A DNA stretch of 64,000 nt, taken from an uncultured Albidovulum sp. (GTDB lineage Bacteria; Pseudomonadota; Alphaproteobacteria; Rhodobacterales; Rhodobacteraceae). A program made the translations under genes and the position numbers. Shown piece after piece: positions 1 through 7,986 of this stretch (positions within the stretch are counted from its first letter, which is position 1; every line of letters starts with the position of its first letter). The notes below the pieces were generated by a model, which saw only the letters and a program-made list of their open reading frames with translations, did not search any database and was not told where the DNA came from. Location: positions 124,001 through 188,000 of the forward strand of contig CAJYAD010000002.1 in assembly GCA_913064775.1 (NCBI GenBank), written 5' to 3'.

Positions 1-178
1 GACGCTGGAAGGCTGGAGCGAAAGCACCGCGGGCGCGCGCAGCTGGGCCGACCTGCCCGGCGCGGCGGTCAAATATGTCCGTCGGATCGAAGAGCTGATC
101 CAATGCCCGGTGGCGCTGCTGTCGACCAGCCCCGAGCGCGACGACACGATCCTTGTCACCGACCCGTTCGAGGACTGA
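1..178 (+). CDS. purA: adenylosuccinate synthetase, C-terminal fragment
   Basis: Only the last 58 codons are inside the window; the frame is open from base 2 and ends with TGA at 176-178. The translation begins TLEGWSEST, continues through the LPGAAVKYV stretch and ends near ILVTDPFED, which is the typical C-terminus of PurA (IMP + aspartate + GTP to adenylosuccinate, cytosolic, AMP branch of purine synthesis). The stop overlaps the ATG of the next gene (178) by one base, so the two are probably translationally coupled. The upstream part lies outside the window. Confidence 0.9.
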   Translation, partial: TLEGWSESTAGARSWADLPGAAVKYVRRIEELIQCPVALLSTSPERDDTILVTDPFED

Positions 179-438
179 TGGCGCTTGGTTACAAATTCCG
201 GCGCCGCTGGTCGCTGATCGTGCTGCTCGTCGGGCTGCCGGCCTATATCGCGCTGGCGTGGTGGGCCACCAGCCTGCTACCCGACCGCCCGCCGGTCCTG
301 CTGGAACTGGCGGTCTATATCGGGCTTGGCGTCCTTTGGGCGCTGCCCATGCGCTTCGTCTTCCTGGGCGTCGGACGGGAAGACCCCGACGCCCCAAGCC
401 CCGGCAAGCCGGCCGAAAGCGAAGATCCGAAGCCCTAG
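178..438 (+). CDS. DUF2842 small membrane protein
   Basis: An 86-residue protein starting at the ATG that overlaps the purA stop (TGATG arrangement). It begins [13 protein letters not shown], has two hydrophobic stretches (about residues 11-35 and 45-63) that look like a two-helix membrane protein, and ends in a hydrophilic Pro/Glu/Lys tail. This matches the alphaproteobacterial DUF2842 family, whose function is unknown. An in-frame start at 103 would lie inside purA and is rejected because family members begin just before the first helix. The purA overlap implies co-transcription but does not indicate a purine role. Confidence 0.75.
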   Translation: MALGYKFRRRWSLIVLLVGLPAYIALAWWATSLLPDRPPVLLELAVYIGLGVLWALPMRFVFLGVGREDPDAPSPGKPAESEDPKP

Positions 439-536
439 GGTATCGCGCCGGCGCACATCCCATCGCCGCTCAAAGCTGCCAAGGCCGTGCCAAGGGCGAC
501 CCCCTCGCGATATCCATGCCAAAGCGAAAGCAACAC

Positions 537-604
537 GTTCGTCCCTTGCTTCTTTCTGGTGAAAATATCCTGGGGGTGCAGGGGGCAAAGCCCCCGCCGC
601 CGCG
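537..604 (+). repeat. intergenic repeat element, copy A
   Basis: This copy carries a CTTCTTTCTGGTGAAAATAT core followed by CCTGGGGGTGCAGGGGGC and the hairpin GGGGGC-aaa-GCCCCC, then GCCGCC. Related copies occur at 23231-23290, 32373-32464, 52308-52358 and 60343-60384. It lies in the 337-base gap between two convergent genes (ends at 438 and 776), which suggests a 3'-end or terminator role. No open frame of note lies in this gap. Confidence 0.7.
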
Positions 605-684
605 CCTGCAACGCCAAGCTCCGCAGGCCGACCTGCCCCACCTGCCGACATGGCAACAACTCTACATGGCTGGACAAACGAAAG

Positions 685-713
685 CGGGCGGGGGGGCTAG
701 CCCCTCCCGCCCG
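685..713 (-). terminator. terminator-like hairpin downstream of the 776-3082 gene
   Basis: GGGCGGG (686-692) pairs with CCCGCCC (706-712), GGGG pairs with CCCC inside it, and one T (705) is bulged. Read on the minus strand, the stem is followed by CTTTCGTTTG, a weak U-rich tract. It lies 63 bases past the stop of the minus-strand gene and would also slow polymerase coming from the plus strand. Confidence 0.55.
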
Positions 714-775
714 AACTGGTGACACGTTCACTGGTTACAATAGGTCTTACTGATTCACACCCAGCCCGGACCGCC

Positions 776-3082
776 CTAGCGGGCGATCTTGCGGGCCTCC
801 AGAATGAACCGGGAAGATTGAGAAATCGCAAACTGGCCTCGTTTGACCTTCTTGATCTTGCCGTCGCGCAGCAGCGCGCCGAAGCTGCGCAGCCCGGCTT
901 CGCGGCTGAAGCCGTCGCCCGCGCTAGTTTCGGCGCCGACAGCGGCGGCAAAGCGCATGATCTGCGGGCGGGTGAAATGCTCAAGCCCCTCGACGCAGTT
1001 CGAATAGGCCGCCGCCGCCTCCAGAAGGTCGGGAAGGCTGGTGGCCCCGATCCGTTCGGCGAACTCGGCGAAAGAGTGGCTGTCGGCGAGGGCTGCGGAA
1101 TCGTCGCGGTTCACCATCTCGATCGGATCTTCGTCGCTGTGATCGACGGCAAGATTGCTGCTGCTGACGCGGCGGGGCCGGATCGGATTCGCGCTCAGCG
1201 TGGCGGCCGGGCGGTCGATACGCTGCTCGGACACCAGCACCAGCGGCGCGGGGCGGTCGGACGGGGCCGCGGGGCGGCGCGCGGCGCTTTGGCCACCCTC
1301 CGCCACCGACGGGCGGCGCGGACGGACGACGCGGGCCAGATCGTCACGGTAGGAGCGCATCGCCTCGTCCGGGTTCGCCTCGGGGGGTTCGCCCAGCTCG
1401 CGATCGGCCTCCTTGGCGGCAACCGCGGCCTTCAGATGCGCGATCGTCGACAGCCGGCGGCGGCTTTCGGCGCCTTCCAGCTGGTTTTCCGTCTGCAGCA
1501 TCAGGCGGCTCATGGCATCGTCATCGGCCGAATCGCCCAGGATCGAGCGGCCGCCACGGTCCGGGCGGCGATGGGCGTCGACCTCACGCTCGACCGCGGC
1601 CAGCTCGGCCTGCAATTCGGCCTCGGCGTCGGGCGCGAGGCTGGTGACGGCGGCAGCGGCATCCAGCATGGCGAATGCGGAATCGTCCTCGTCCTCGTCC
1701 TCGACATGCGCGCGCGTGTCGGTGCCTTCCGCGTCATCGGCGTCGGGCTGAGCCTCATCCGCGGCAAGCTCGCCCTCGTCTTCAAACGCGACGTCCTCGA
1801 TCGGCTGGAGGTCTTCGGCGGGTTGCACCGCTTCCGCCTGGGGGGCGGCCTCGAAAGCCGCGGGGGCTTCGGCGATGTCCTCTTCGATCGCATCGTCCGC
1901 CTCGGCCTCGGGGGGCACGATCTGGGGCGCGGCGTTGGGGTCGAGGCGGCGGACCTTGATCACCCGGGCGCGGACGCGGGCAAGCGGCTCGTTCTCGTTC
2001 TCGTTCTCGTTCTCGGCTTGGGGCTGGGCTTGGGGTTCGGTTTGGGGTTCGGGCTCGGCCGGGGCCGCGGAAGATCCGCTTGCGGTCGCGCCGGGGGTCC
2101 CTTCGGATGTTTCCGGCTCGTTGGCCTCGGGGGGGGCTTCGCTTTCCACCGGGGTGGGGGCTTCGGCGGTGTTTGCCTCGACCGGATGGGCCCGGAGCGC
2201 GGCCTGCACATTGGCAAGCGAAATCGCCTGCGCGTCCTCGTCGATTTCCGTTTCCGTGCCGAAGTCCGTGAGCGCCACGTCTTGCGCCGCCTCTTCGGGC
2301 GTATCCTCCGGGGTGGCAAGGTCTTCGGGCGCGGCCTGAACCGGCGCTTCGGCGATCTCGGCGGCCTCCTCGACCGGTGCCGCAGCAGGCGTCGGGGAAA
2401 TGGGCGCACGCAGGCCGGTTTCCGCGAGGGCGGGCGCGGCGGCGACCGTTGCGGCCACGGCAGGGGCAGGGGCGGCGCCGGCGCGGGCCTGTTCCACCGC
2501 CGCACGGATGCGCAGCAGTTTCGCGGCGACGCTGTCGAAGGCCAGCGGTGCGGCGGCCGGCGCGGTCAGCGGCTCATCCTCGGCGGCGCTGTCGTCTTCG
2601 GCGGCGACCGCCGGGATCTGCGATGCCGGCAGCGTTTCGGCCTGATCCTCGAATGCTTCCTCTTCGAAGCTGTCCTCGGCCGTCATCGCGGCGGGGGCTT
2701 CGGAGGGCACGGCCTCGGGGGCCGGCTCTTCATGCGAGTGTGCCTCAGACGGTGCCTCATGCGGCGCCTCGGCGGCCGGTTCGGGTGCGCTCAGGGCCTC
2801 GGCCGCAACCGGGCTGCTGGCACTGTCGGCACGCAGCACGACACCGTTACCGTTGTCCTGGATCTTCGCCTCGACCCGGCGCTGGACCTCGCGCTCGGCG
2901 ATCTGATGCAGCATCTGCGCATCGGGCGTCGGAGGCTCTGCGCCGAAATAGCGGTCATCCGCGGCAAGATCGCGGAAATACTCGGCGATGGCTTTCATCG
3001 TCGAGAACGGTTCCTCAAACCCCTCCAGCGTACAGGAGAAGGTTCCGTAAGAGACAGTGAGGATCTTGCTCGCACCGACCAT
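776..3082 (-). CDS. large acidic low-complexity protein with conserved-looking ends, function unknown
   Basis: A 768-residue protein from the ATG at 3082 (MVGASKIL...). A TTG nine codons upstream (3109) is possible, but the ATG sits directly before the ordered part. Residues 1-75 look globular (VSYGTFSCTLEGF, then MKAIAEYFRDLAAD). The middle, about residues 90-640, is Ala/Glu/Pro-rich and strongly acidic, with a (EN)4-5 run and a short basic patch (RVRARVIKVRRLDP). The last 100 residues look helical and end with a basic tail (KIKKVKRGQF, then RFILEARKIAR). There is no signal peptide or membrane helix. The layout resembles a scaffold or nucleoid-linked protein with disordered linkers, but this is inference and I recognise no named family. 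It diverges from thiN and has a terminator-like hairpin at 685-713. Confidence 0.7.
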   Translation of the reverse strand: MVGASKILTVSYGTFSCTLEGFEEPFSTMKAIAEYFRDLAADDRYFGAEPPTPDAQMLHQIAEREVQRRVEAKIQDNGNGVVLRADSASSPVAAEALSAPEPAAEAPHEAPSEAHSHEEPAPEAVPSEAPAAMTAEDSFEEEAFEDQAETLPASQIPAVAAEDDSAAEDEPLTAPAAAPLAFDSVAAKLLRIRAAVEQARAGAAPAPAVAATVAAAPALAETGLRAPISPTPAAAPVEEAAEIAEAPVQAAPEDLATPEDTPEEAAQDVALTDFGTETEIDEDAQAISLANVQAALRAHPVEANTAEAPTPVESEAPPEANEPETSEGTPGATASGSSAAPAEPEPQTEPQAQPQAENENENENEPLARVRARVIKVRRLDPNAAPQIVPPEAEADDAIEEDIAEAPAAFEAAPQAEAVQPAEDLQPIEDVAFEDEGELAADEAQPDADDAEGTDTRAHVEDEDEDDSAFAMLDAAAAVTSLAPDAEAELQAELAAVEREVDAHRRPDRGGRSILGDSADDDAMSRLMLQTENQLEGAESRRRLSTIAHLKAAVAAKEADRELGEPPEANPDEAMRSYRDDLARVVRPRRPSVAEGGQSAARRPAAPSDRPAPLVLVSEQRIDRPAATLSANPIRPRRVSSSNLAVDHSDEDPIEMVNRDDSAALADSHSFAEFAERIGATSLPDLLEAAAAYSNCVEGLEHFTRPQIMRFAAAVGAETSAGDGFSREAGLRSFGALLRDGKIKKVKRGQFAISQSSRFILEARKIAR

Positions 3083-3222
3083 GAGACACTCGCTTTCTGC
3101 CGTTTCCAATTAGCACCACAATACCGTCGTCATGTTCAATTCCGTGGACAGATCGGGGTGTTTTGAAGGATTGATTATGTCCTGAACACCATGTGACTGC
3201 CTTAATTGGAACCAATAAACCG

Positions 3223-3915
3223 ATGCACCGTCCACTTGTCGTATCCCGAGAGGGCCTGATTCTGCTTGGCGCGGGCCCCGTCGCGCGGGCAAATTTCAGC
3301 GCGGCGCGAGCGCTGGCGTCAAGAATCGTTGCCGCCGACGGCGGCGCGCGCAGGGCGCTGGCGCTGGGCGCGATGCCCGAGGCGGTGATCGGCGATCTCG
3401 ACAGCCTCGACTCGGCCACGCGCGCGGCGCTTCCCGAAGGTAGCGTCCACCGGATCGACGAGCAAGATAGCACAGATTTCGACAAATCCCTGCGCCATAT
3501 CGCGGCGCCCTTCGTCATCGGGCTGGGGTTTTGGGGCGCGCGGATGGATCACGGGCTGGCGGCGCTGAACGTGCTGGCGCGCCATCCCGACCGGCGTTGC
3601 CTGCTGATGGGCGGGCGCGAGGTCTGCTTTCTCAGCCCGCCGGCGCTGGATCTGGCGCTGCGCCCCGGCACCCGCGTCTCGCTGTTCCCGCTGGGCCCGG
3701 TCGAGGGTGAAAGCGAGGGGCTGGAATGGCCGATCGGGGGGCTTGCATTCGCCCCCGACGGGCGGGTGGGCACCTCGAACCGGGCGGTGGCCGGGCGGGT
3801 GCGGTTACGGTTCACGGCGCCGCGGATGCTGGTGCTGCTGCCGGCAAGCGCGTTGGAAGCCGCGGTTCGGGCACTGGCGCCGGATGCCGTGCCACCACCC
3901 GTTCGCGGTGGATGA
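3223..3915 (+). CDS. thiN: thiamine diphosphokinase
   Basis: A 230-residue protein from ATG 3223 (MHRPLVVSREGLILLGAG). An in-frame GTG at 3193 would add ten atypical residues. It has the thiamine pyrophosphokinase catalytic signatures: VAADGGARRAL, then VIGDLDSLD, then DEQDSTDFDKSL, and the GFWGARMDHGLAALN segment. It transfers diphosphate from ATP to thiamine to make TPP in the cytosol. The two downstream-facing transketolase subunits use TPP, but proximity alone does not prove a link. Its last 104 bases overlap the convergent EamA gene. A short ATTGG-AA-CCAAT palindrome lies at 3205-3216 just before the start. Confidence 0.88.
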   Translation: MHRPLVVSREGLILLGAGPVARANFSAARALASRIVAADGGARRALALGAMPEAVIGDLDSLDSATRAALPEGSVHRIDEQDSTDFDKSLRHIAAPFVIGLGFWGARMDHGLAALNVLARHPDRRCLLMGGREVCFLSPPALDLALRPGTRVSLFPLGPVEGESEGLEWPIGGLAFAPDGRVGTSNRAVAGRVRLRFTAPRMLVLLPASALEAAVRALAPDAVPPPVRGG

Positions 3916-4774
3916 TGTAAAGGCCCGAGGCCACAATCACCCCGATCCCCGCCCAGGTAAGGGCATTGGGGAAGTTGCCGAACACCAGATAGCCGAGCGT
4001 GGCGGAGCTGACGATTTCCAGATAATGCAGCGGCGCCAGCGTCGCGGCGGGGGCAAGGCGCAGCCCGAAGCTCATCAGCATGTGCGAGAAGGTGGCCGCC
4101 GCCCCGACGCCGAAAAGCCAGCCCCAGGCGATGCCCTCGGGGCGCAGCAGCGTAAGATCCGGCAGCCCCAGATCCGAGGTGAACCACAACACCGGCGCCC
4201 ATAGCAACACTGCGGTCAGCGCGGTGTGGAACTGCATCTCGACCGGGTGTTGCAGCGGCGAAAGGCGACGGGTGATGAGGATATAGAGTGCAAAGCCCAC
4301 GGCGGTGCCCAGCGGAAACAGCGCAACCGCCCCGAATTCGGCAAAGCTGGGCTGGATCACCAGCAGCGCCCCGCAAAAGCCCACGCCCGAGGCCGCGATC
4401 CGGCGCGGGCCGACCTGTTCGCCGAACATCAGCCAGCCGAGGCCGAGGATGATGAACGGCTCGACGAAGACGATGGCCAGCGCGTCGGCGATCGGCATTT
4501 CGCGCACCGCTGCGATGAAGCAATAGGTCGAGACGATCGACACCAGCGCGCGCATCACCGTCAGCTTCAGTGCCCGGCCCCGCAGGCGAAAGCTTTGCCC
4601 CATCGCCAGCACGATCGGCACCATCAGGGCCGCCTGCACGGCAAAGCGCGCCAGCGTGATCTCGCCCACCGGCAGGCTTTGCGCGGCCAGTTTCGAGCAG
4701 ACGTCGATCAGCGGCGCCGTCGCGCAGAAGCCGAGCATGAAGGCGGTGCCAAGGGGGATGCGGTCCTGTTGCAT
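3812..4774 (-). CDS. EamA/DMT-family permease (second of a tandem pair)
   Basis: A 320-residue protein with about ten hydrophobic helices in two EamA repeats. The repeat-boundary motifs are visible: ALAIVFVEPFIILGLGWLMFGE in repeat one and PLHYLEIVSSATLGYLVFG in repeat two. It is an inner-membrane metabolite transporter of the drug/metabolite superfamily; the substrate cannot be read from sequence. The 25-residue tail (PVPEPRLPTRLPAAAP) is Pro/Ala-rich and is the part that overlaps thiN. It is the last gene of the transketolase/RuBisCO-like operon, 63 bases after the first EamA gene, to which it is clearly paralogous. Confidence 0.85.
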   Translation of the reverse strand: MQQDRIPLGTAFMLGFCATAPLIDVCSKLAAQSLPVGEITLARFAVQAALMVPIVLAMGQSFRLRGRALKLTVMRALVSIVSTYCFIAAVREMPIADALAIVFVEPFIILGLGWLMFGEQVGPRRIAASGVGFCGALLVIQPSFAEFGAVALFPLGTAVGFALYILITRRLSPLQHPVEMQFHTALTAVLLWAPVLWFTSDLGLPDLTLLRPEGIAWGWLFGVGAAATFSHMLMSFGLRLAPAATLAPLHYLEIVSSATLGYLVFGNFPNALTWAGIGVIVASGLYIIHRERVVARHPAPVPEPRLPTRLPAAAPASAAP

Positions 4775-4837
4775 GAAATGCGGATAGGGCCCGGCGTGCG
4801 GCCGGTCGCGTGCATTTGCGACCCATGCGTGTCGCGC

Positions 4838-5734
4838 TTAGGCGGGCTGGGCCAGCGCCATGCGTTCGCGCCACACGATATAGACCCCGGCCGCCACCGT
4901 CAGCGCGATCCCCGCCAGCGCCAGCGCGTCGGGGAAATCGGCAAAGACCAGATAGCCGGTGAGCGTGGCGAAGGGGATTTCCATGTATTGCACCGGCGCG
5001 ACGGTGGCGGCGGGGGCGTGGCGCAGCGACCAGGTCATGAAGAGATGGGCGAAGGTGCCGGTGACGCCCAGCCCCACCAGCAGCGCCCAGGGCTGCGGCG
5101 CGGCCAGCGCCGGGCCCAGCGCCGGCAGCCCGAAAGGCGCCACCAGCGCCAGCGGGATCAGCACGACCGAGGCCATCACCCCCGAGGATGCCTGCAGGCT
5201 AAGCGCATCGGCCTCGCGGCTGATCTGGCGGGTCAGCATCATGTAGAGCGCGAAGATCACCGCGACGGCCAGCGGCAGGAACGCCGCCGCGCCGGCCTGC
5301 AGGAAGCTGGGCTTGATCACCAGAAGCGTGCCGGCAAAGCCCACCAGGCAGGCCAGAAGGCGGCGCGGGCCGACCTCTTCGCGCAGCACGAAATGGCTTA
5401 GCAGTAGCAGCAGGAAGGGTTCGACATAGGCGATGGCAATGGCATTGGCGAGCGGCAGGAAGCGCAGCGCGGTATACATCGCCGCGATGCCGAAGACCTG
5501 CAGCACCGTGCGCAGCGCATTCAGCGCGACGGCGCGCGGCCGCATCCGCAGGCTGCCGCCCCCGGCCCACAGGATCGGCAGCAAGATCAGGGCTTGGAAG
5601 CCGAAGCGCAGGGTTATCAGCAAGAACAGCGGCACCTGCCCGCCCAGAAGCTTCGCCAGCGCGTCGGCGAGCGTCGCGGTGGCGCAGAAGGCGAGCATCA
5701 GAAGAATGGCGAAAAGCGGGCGATCTGGGCGCAT
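4838..5734 (-). CDS. EamA/DMT-family permease (first of a tandem pair)
   Basis: A 298-residue protein starting at ATG 5734 (MRPDRPLFAILLML); longer in-frame extensions run into the RuBisCO-like gene and have no family support. It has ten predicted helices in two EamA domains, with ANAIAIAYVEPFLLLLLS and PVQYMEIPFATLTGYLVF at positions matching the neighbouring paralogue. The 85-base gap upstream contains a GC palindrome (5750-5765). Its position behind the RuBisCO-like and transketolase genes suggests that it moves a substrate or product of that pathway, which is inference. Confidence 0.85.
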   Translation of the reverse strand: MRPDRPLFAILLMLAFCATATLADALAKLLGGQVPLFLLITLRFGFQALILLPILWAGGGSLRMRPRAVALNALRTVLQVFGIAAMYTALRFLPLANAIAIAYVEPFLLLLLSHFVLREEVGPRRLLACLVGFAGTLLVIKPSFLQAGAAAFLPLAVAVIFALYMMLTRQISREADALSLQASSGVMASVVLIPLALVAPFGLPALGPALAAPQPWALLVGLGVTGTFAHLFMTWSLRHAPAATVAPVQYMEIPFATLTGYLVFADFPDALALAGIALTVAAGVYIVWRERMALAQPA

Positions 5735-5819
5735 CGGCGCACGATAGGGCCGGCGCGCGCGCCGGGCAATCCAAACCCGCGCCGTTGGGCGGCGCGTCCT
5801 TGCGCCCGTATCGGCGGGG

Positions 5820-6971
5820 CTAGCGCGCTGCCCCTTCGGCCCGGTCCAGCGCCGCGCGCATCGCGTGGATGCCCTCTTCGATCCGGTCGCCCAGCCGCAG
5901 CAGCGACCCGCCCAGCAGATAGACCACATCCGTGCCATACATCGCCGCCATGTTGCCGGCGCGCGCGACGCTCATGCCGCCGCCGGGGCTGGGCAGCATC
6001 GCCAGGCCCGGCCCGGCCGGATCGCGGCAGGCGCGCGCGATCTGGCCACATTCCGCCGCGCTGAAGCCAAAGCGGCCGCCGACATTGGGAAACACCGAAA
6101 TATCCGCCCCGGCAAGGCGCTGCAGCGTGCCGAACATCACCCCGTGGTCAAAGCCGGTATCGGCTGACAGCACATAGGGCCCCAGAAAGGACGGATGGGT
6201 CATGACCGGCAGGTTCAGCCAGGGATCGCGGGCGATCCGGGCGACCACGCCGAACCCCAGAAGCCCCGGCATCACCAGAACGCCATCCGCGCCGGCCTGC
6301 TTGGCAAAGCGGATGTTGGCCTCGATCTCATCCGGGGCGCCGGCGAGCGAGGGGAAGTAAAGCGTCTTGCGTCCGGTCCCGGCCCCAGTCTCGGCCCCGG
6401 ACTCAGCATTGGCGCGGGCGACGGCGATGGCGGTTTTCTCGACCCGTTCGCGGAACGGCGCCATGGGCTGATCCATGATCCCGTGATCTTCCTTGATCAA
6501 ATCGGCCCCCGCCCGGGCGCAGCGATAGCCGATCTCGGCCAGGGCGTCGGCGTCCAGCCCCTGCGGCTTCAGCACTGGCGCGATCAACCCGCCCCGGGTG
6601 CGCCCGCACAGCGCCCGGATACCGTCGATCCCGAACCGAGGCCCGGGGTGGCGGCGCGCCATCTCTTCGCCGGGATCGATGCCGATCACCCGCAACCCGC
6701 GCTGGATCGAGGAATTGCCGAAGATCACGTTGAAAAACTGCGCCAGTTCCGCCCCCGCGCTGTCGGGCGAATAGCTGATCGTGGCGCGAAAGCGGCCCTC
6801 GGCCTCGGGGCCGATCTCTTCGATCCGGCCCAGGATCTCTTCGGCGATATAGCCTTCGGGGACCACGTCGCGGGGGATCTCGACCGTCTGTTCTAGCGCG
6901 ATCGCCTCGGCGCGGGCGCGGGCCTCGGCCAGATCGGCGGCAAAGATCCGGTAGGTGACGGCGAAGCGCAT
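5820..6971 (-). CDS. RuBisCO-like protein (form IV type)
   Basis: A 383-residue protein from ATG 6971, whose A is shared with the TGA of the upstream transketolase gene, so translation is likely coupled. A GTG one codon earlier is possible. RuBisCO large-chain landmarks are present but altered. LKPQ at 134-137 has the Lys175 equivalent K135, with Gln137 in place of Lys177. LIKEDHG at 158-164 keeps the carbamylated-lysine position (K160) and D162, but has His163 for Glu204. THP at 258-260 has Pro for Arg295. The loop-6 lysine is replaced near R300. The phosphate-binding segments PSPGGG (327-332) and LLGGS (352-356) remain. It cannot be a carboxylase. RuBisCO-like proteins act as enolases or isomerases in methylthio-sugar salvage or as decarboxylase-type enzymes in branched sugar acid breakdown (OiaX in apiose catabolism). 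Which reaction applies here is unknown; the split transketolase beside it is the best clue. Confidence 0.85.
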   Translation of the reverse strand: MRFAVTYRIFAADLAEARARAEAIALEQTVEIPRDVVPEGYIAEEILGRIEEIGPEAEGRFRATISYSPDSAGAELAQFFNVIFGNSSIQRGLRVIGIDPGEEMARRHPGPRFGIDGIRALCGRTRGGLIAPVLKPQGLDADALAEIGYRCARAGADLIKEDHGIMDQPMAPFRERVEKTAIAVARANAESGAETGAGTGRKTLYFPSLAGAPDEIEANIRFAKQAGADGVLVMPGLLGFGVVARIARDPWLNLPVMTHPSFLGPYVLSADTGFDHGVMFGTLQRLAGADISVFPNVGGRFGFSAAECGQIARACRDPAGPGLAMLPSPGGGMSVARAGNMAAMYGTDVVYLLGGSLLRLGDRIEEGIHAMRAALDRAEGAAR

Positions 6972-7975
6972 CACAGCGCCTCGGCTTTTGCGGCGGAATG
7001 GACGGCGTCGATGCGAACCACGTCCAGCGCGGCCTCATCGATGCCTGTCTGCTGGCCGGTCAGCCGCTCGATCGCGTGCACCAGTGCCAGCGCGTCCAAC
7101 CCGTAATGGCGCATCAGATAGGGGCGCGAGCCGCCGTGGGCATAGGTATCTTGCAGCCCCAGGCGGATTAGCCGCCGCGCAAGGCCCGCCCCGGCCATCG
7201 CCTCGGCCACCATTGAGCCGATCCCCCCCGCGACCAGATGGTTTTCCAGCGTCACCACCCCGTGCCGGACCGAGGCCGCGTGATCGAGGATCTGCAGCGC
7301 GTCAAAAGGCTTCAGCGTGTTCAGATGCAGGTGACGCACCGAAATCCCCGCCGCGTCCAGCGCGCCGCGCGCCCGGATTGCCTCTTCCGTGGTGATGCCG
7401 GCGGTGATCACCAGCACATCGCTGCCCGCCGACAAAACGCGCATCCGCCCGACCTGCATCGGCGTGTCGAACAGCCGTGGCACCGCGCCGCGCAGCACCC
7501 GGCAATAGACCGGGCCGTCGATGCTGTCGGCGGCCGCGACGATATTCTCGACCTCGGTCGCGTCGCCGGTTTCCAGCACCGTCATGTTGGGGATCGTGCG
7601 CATGACCGAGATATCCTCGATCGCCTGATGGGTCATCCCGCCCGGCGTGGTGATCCCCGGCAGGAAGCCCATCAGCCGCACCTTGCGCCGCGGATAGGCG
7701 ACCGAGGCCATCAGCTGATCGTAGGGTCGCCGGTAAAGGAACACGCCGAAAGTATGCACGAAGGGCCGGAACCCGGCAAGGCCAAGCCCGCCGGCGAAGG
7801 ACAGCATGTTCTGCTCGGCCATGCCCATCGACAGGAACTGGTCGGGGTGGCGGTCGCGGAAGCCGTCGATCTCGCAGCTCGAGGTCAGATCGGCGGACAG
7901 GCACAGCACCTCGGGGTGTTGCACCGCGTAATCCTCAAAGGCGCGCGCATAGGGGCGGTTGACCATCTCGACCAT
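6971..7975 (-). CDS. transketolase C-terminal subunit
   Basis: A 334-residue protein from ATG 7975, preceded by a GGAGAA ribosome site. It carries the pyrimidine-binding domain, with the catalytic glutamate in MGMAEQN (E54) and the following GLAGFRPFVHTF, and then the C-terminal transketolase domain (VLVITAGITTEEAI, VVTLENHLVAGGIGS). It pairs with the upstream N-terminal subunit to form a TPP enzyme that moves a two-carbon ketol unit. Split transketolases of this type occur in dedicated sugar pathways, for example AptA/AptB for apulose-4-phosphate. Its stop overlaps the RuBisCO-like start, so the three genes act as one unit. Confidence 0.87.
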   Translation of the reverse strand: MVEMVNRPYARAFEDYAVQHPEVLCLSADLTSSCEIDGFRDRHPDQFLSMGMAEQNMLSFAGGLGLAGFRPFVHTFGVFLYRRPYDQLMASVAYPRRKVRLMGFLPGITTPGGMTHQAIEDISVMRTIPNMTVLETGDATEVENIVAAADSIDGPVYCRVLRGAVPRLFDTPMQVGRMRVLSAGSDVLVITAGITTEEAIRARGALDAAGISVRHLHLNTLKPFDALQILDHAASVRHGVVTLENHLVAGGIGSMVAEAMAGAGLARRLIRLGLQDTYAHGGSRPYLMRHYGLDALALVHAIERLTGQQTGIDEAALDVVRIDAVHSAAKAEAL

Positions 7976-7986
7976 CGTCGTTCTCC

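Noticed and set aside
1981-2050. Short tandem GTTCTC-type and GGGCTTGG-type repeats taken as a CRISPR or microsatellite element
   Set aside because: They are in frame and encode the Glu-Asn and Gln/Pro/Glu low-complexity tract of the acidic protein; no spacer pattern exists.
719-3166. An 815-codon plus-strand open frame opposite the acidic protein
   Set aside because: It is a GC-rich shadow: Gly/Arg/Leu-rich with no motif, and the opposite strand has ordered ends and typical codon use.
5750-5765. A 16-base CCGG(CG)nCCGG palindrome as an operator
   Set aside because: It consists only of G and C in a very GC-rich gap and has no other promoter features; chance is likely.
5820-6971. A true carbon-fixing RuBisCO
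   Set aside because: Several catalytic residues are replaced and there is no small subunit, phosphoribulokinase or cbb gene nearby.
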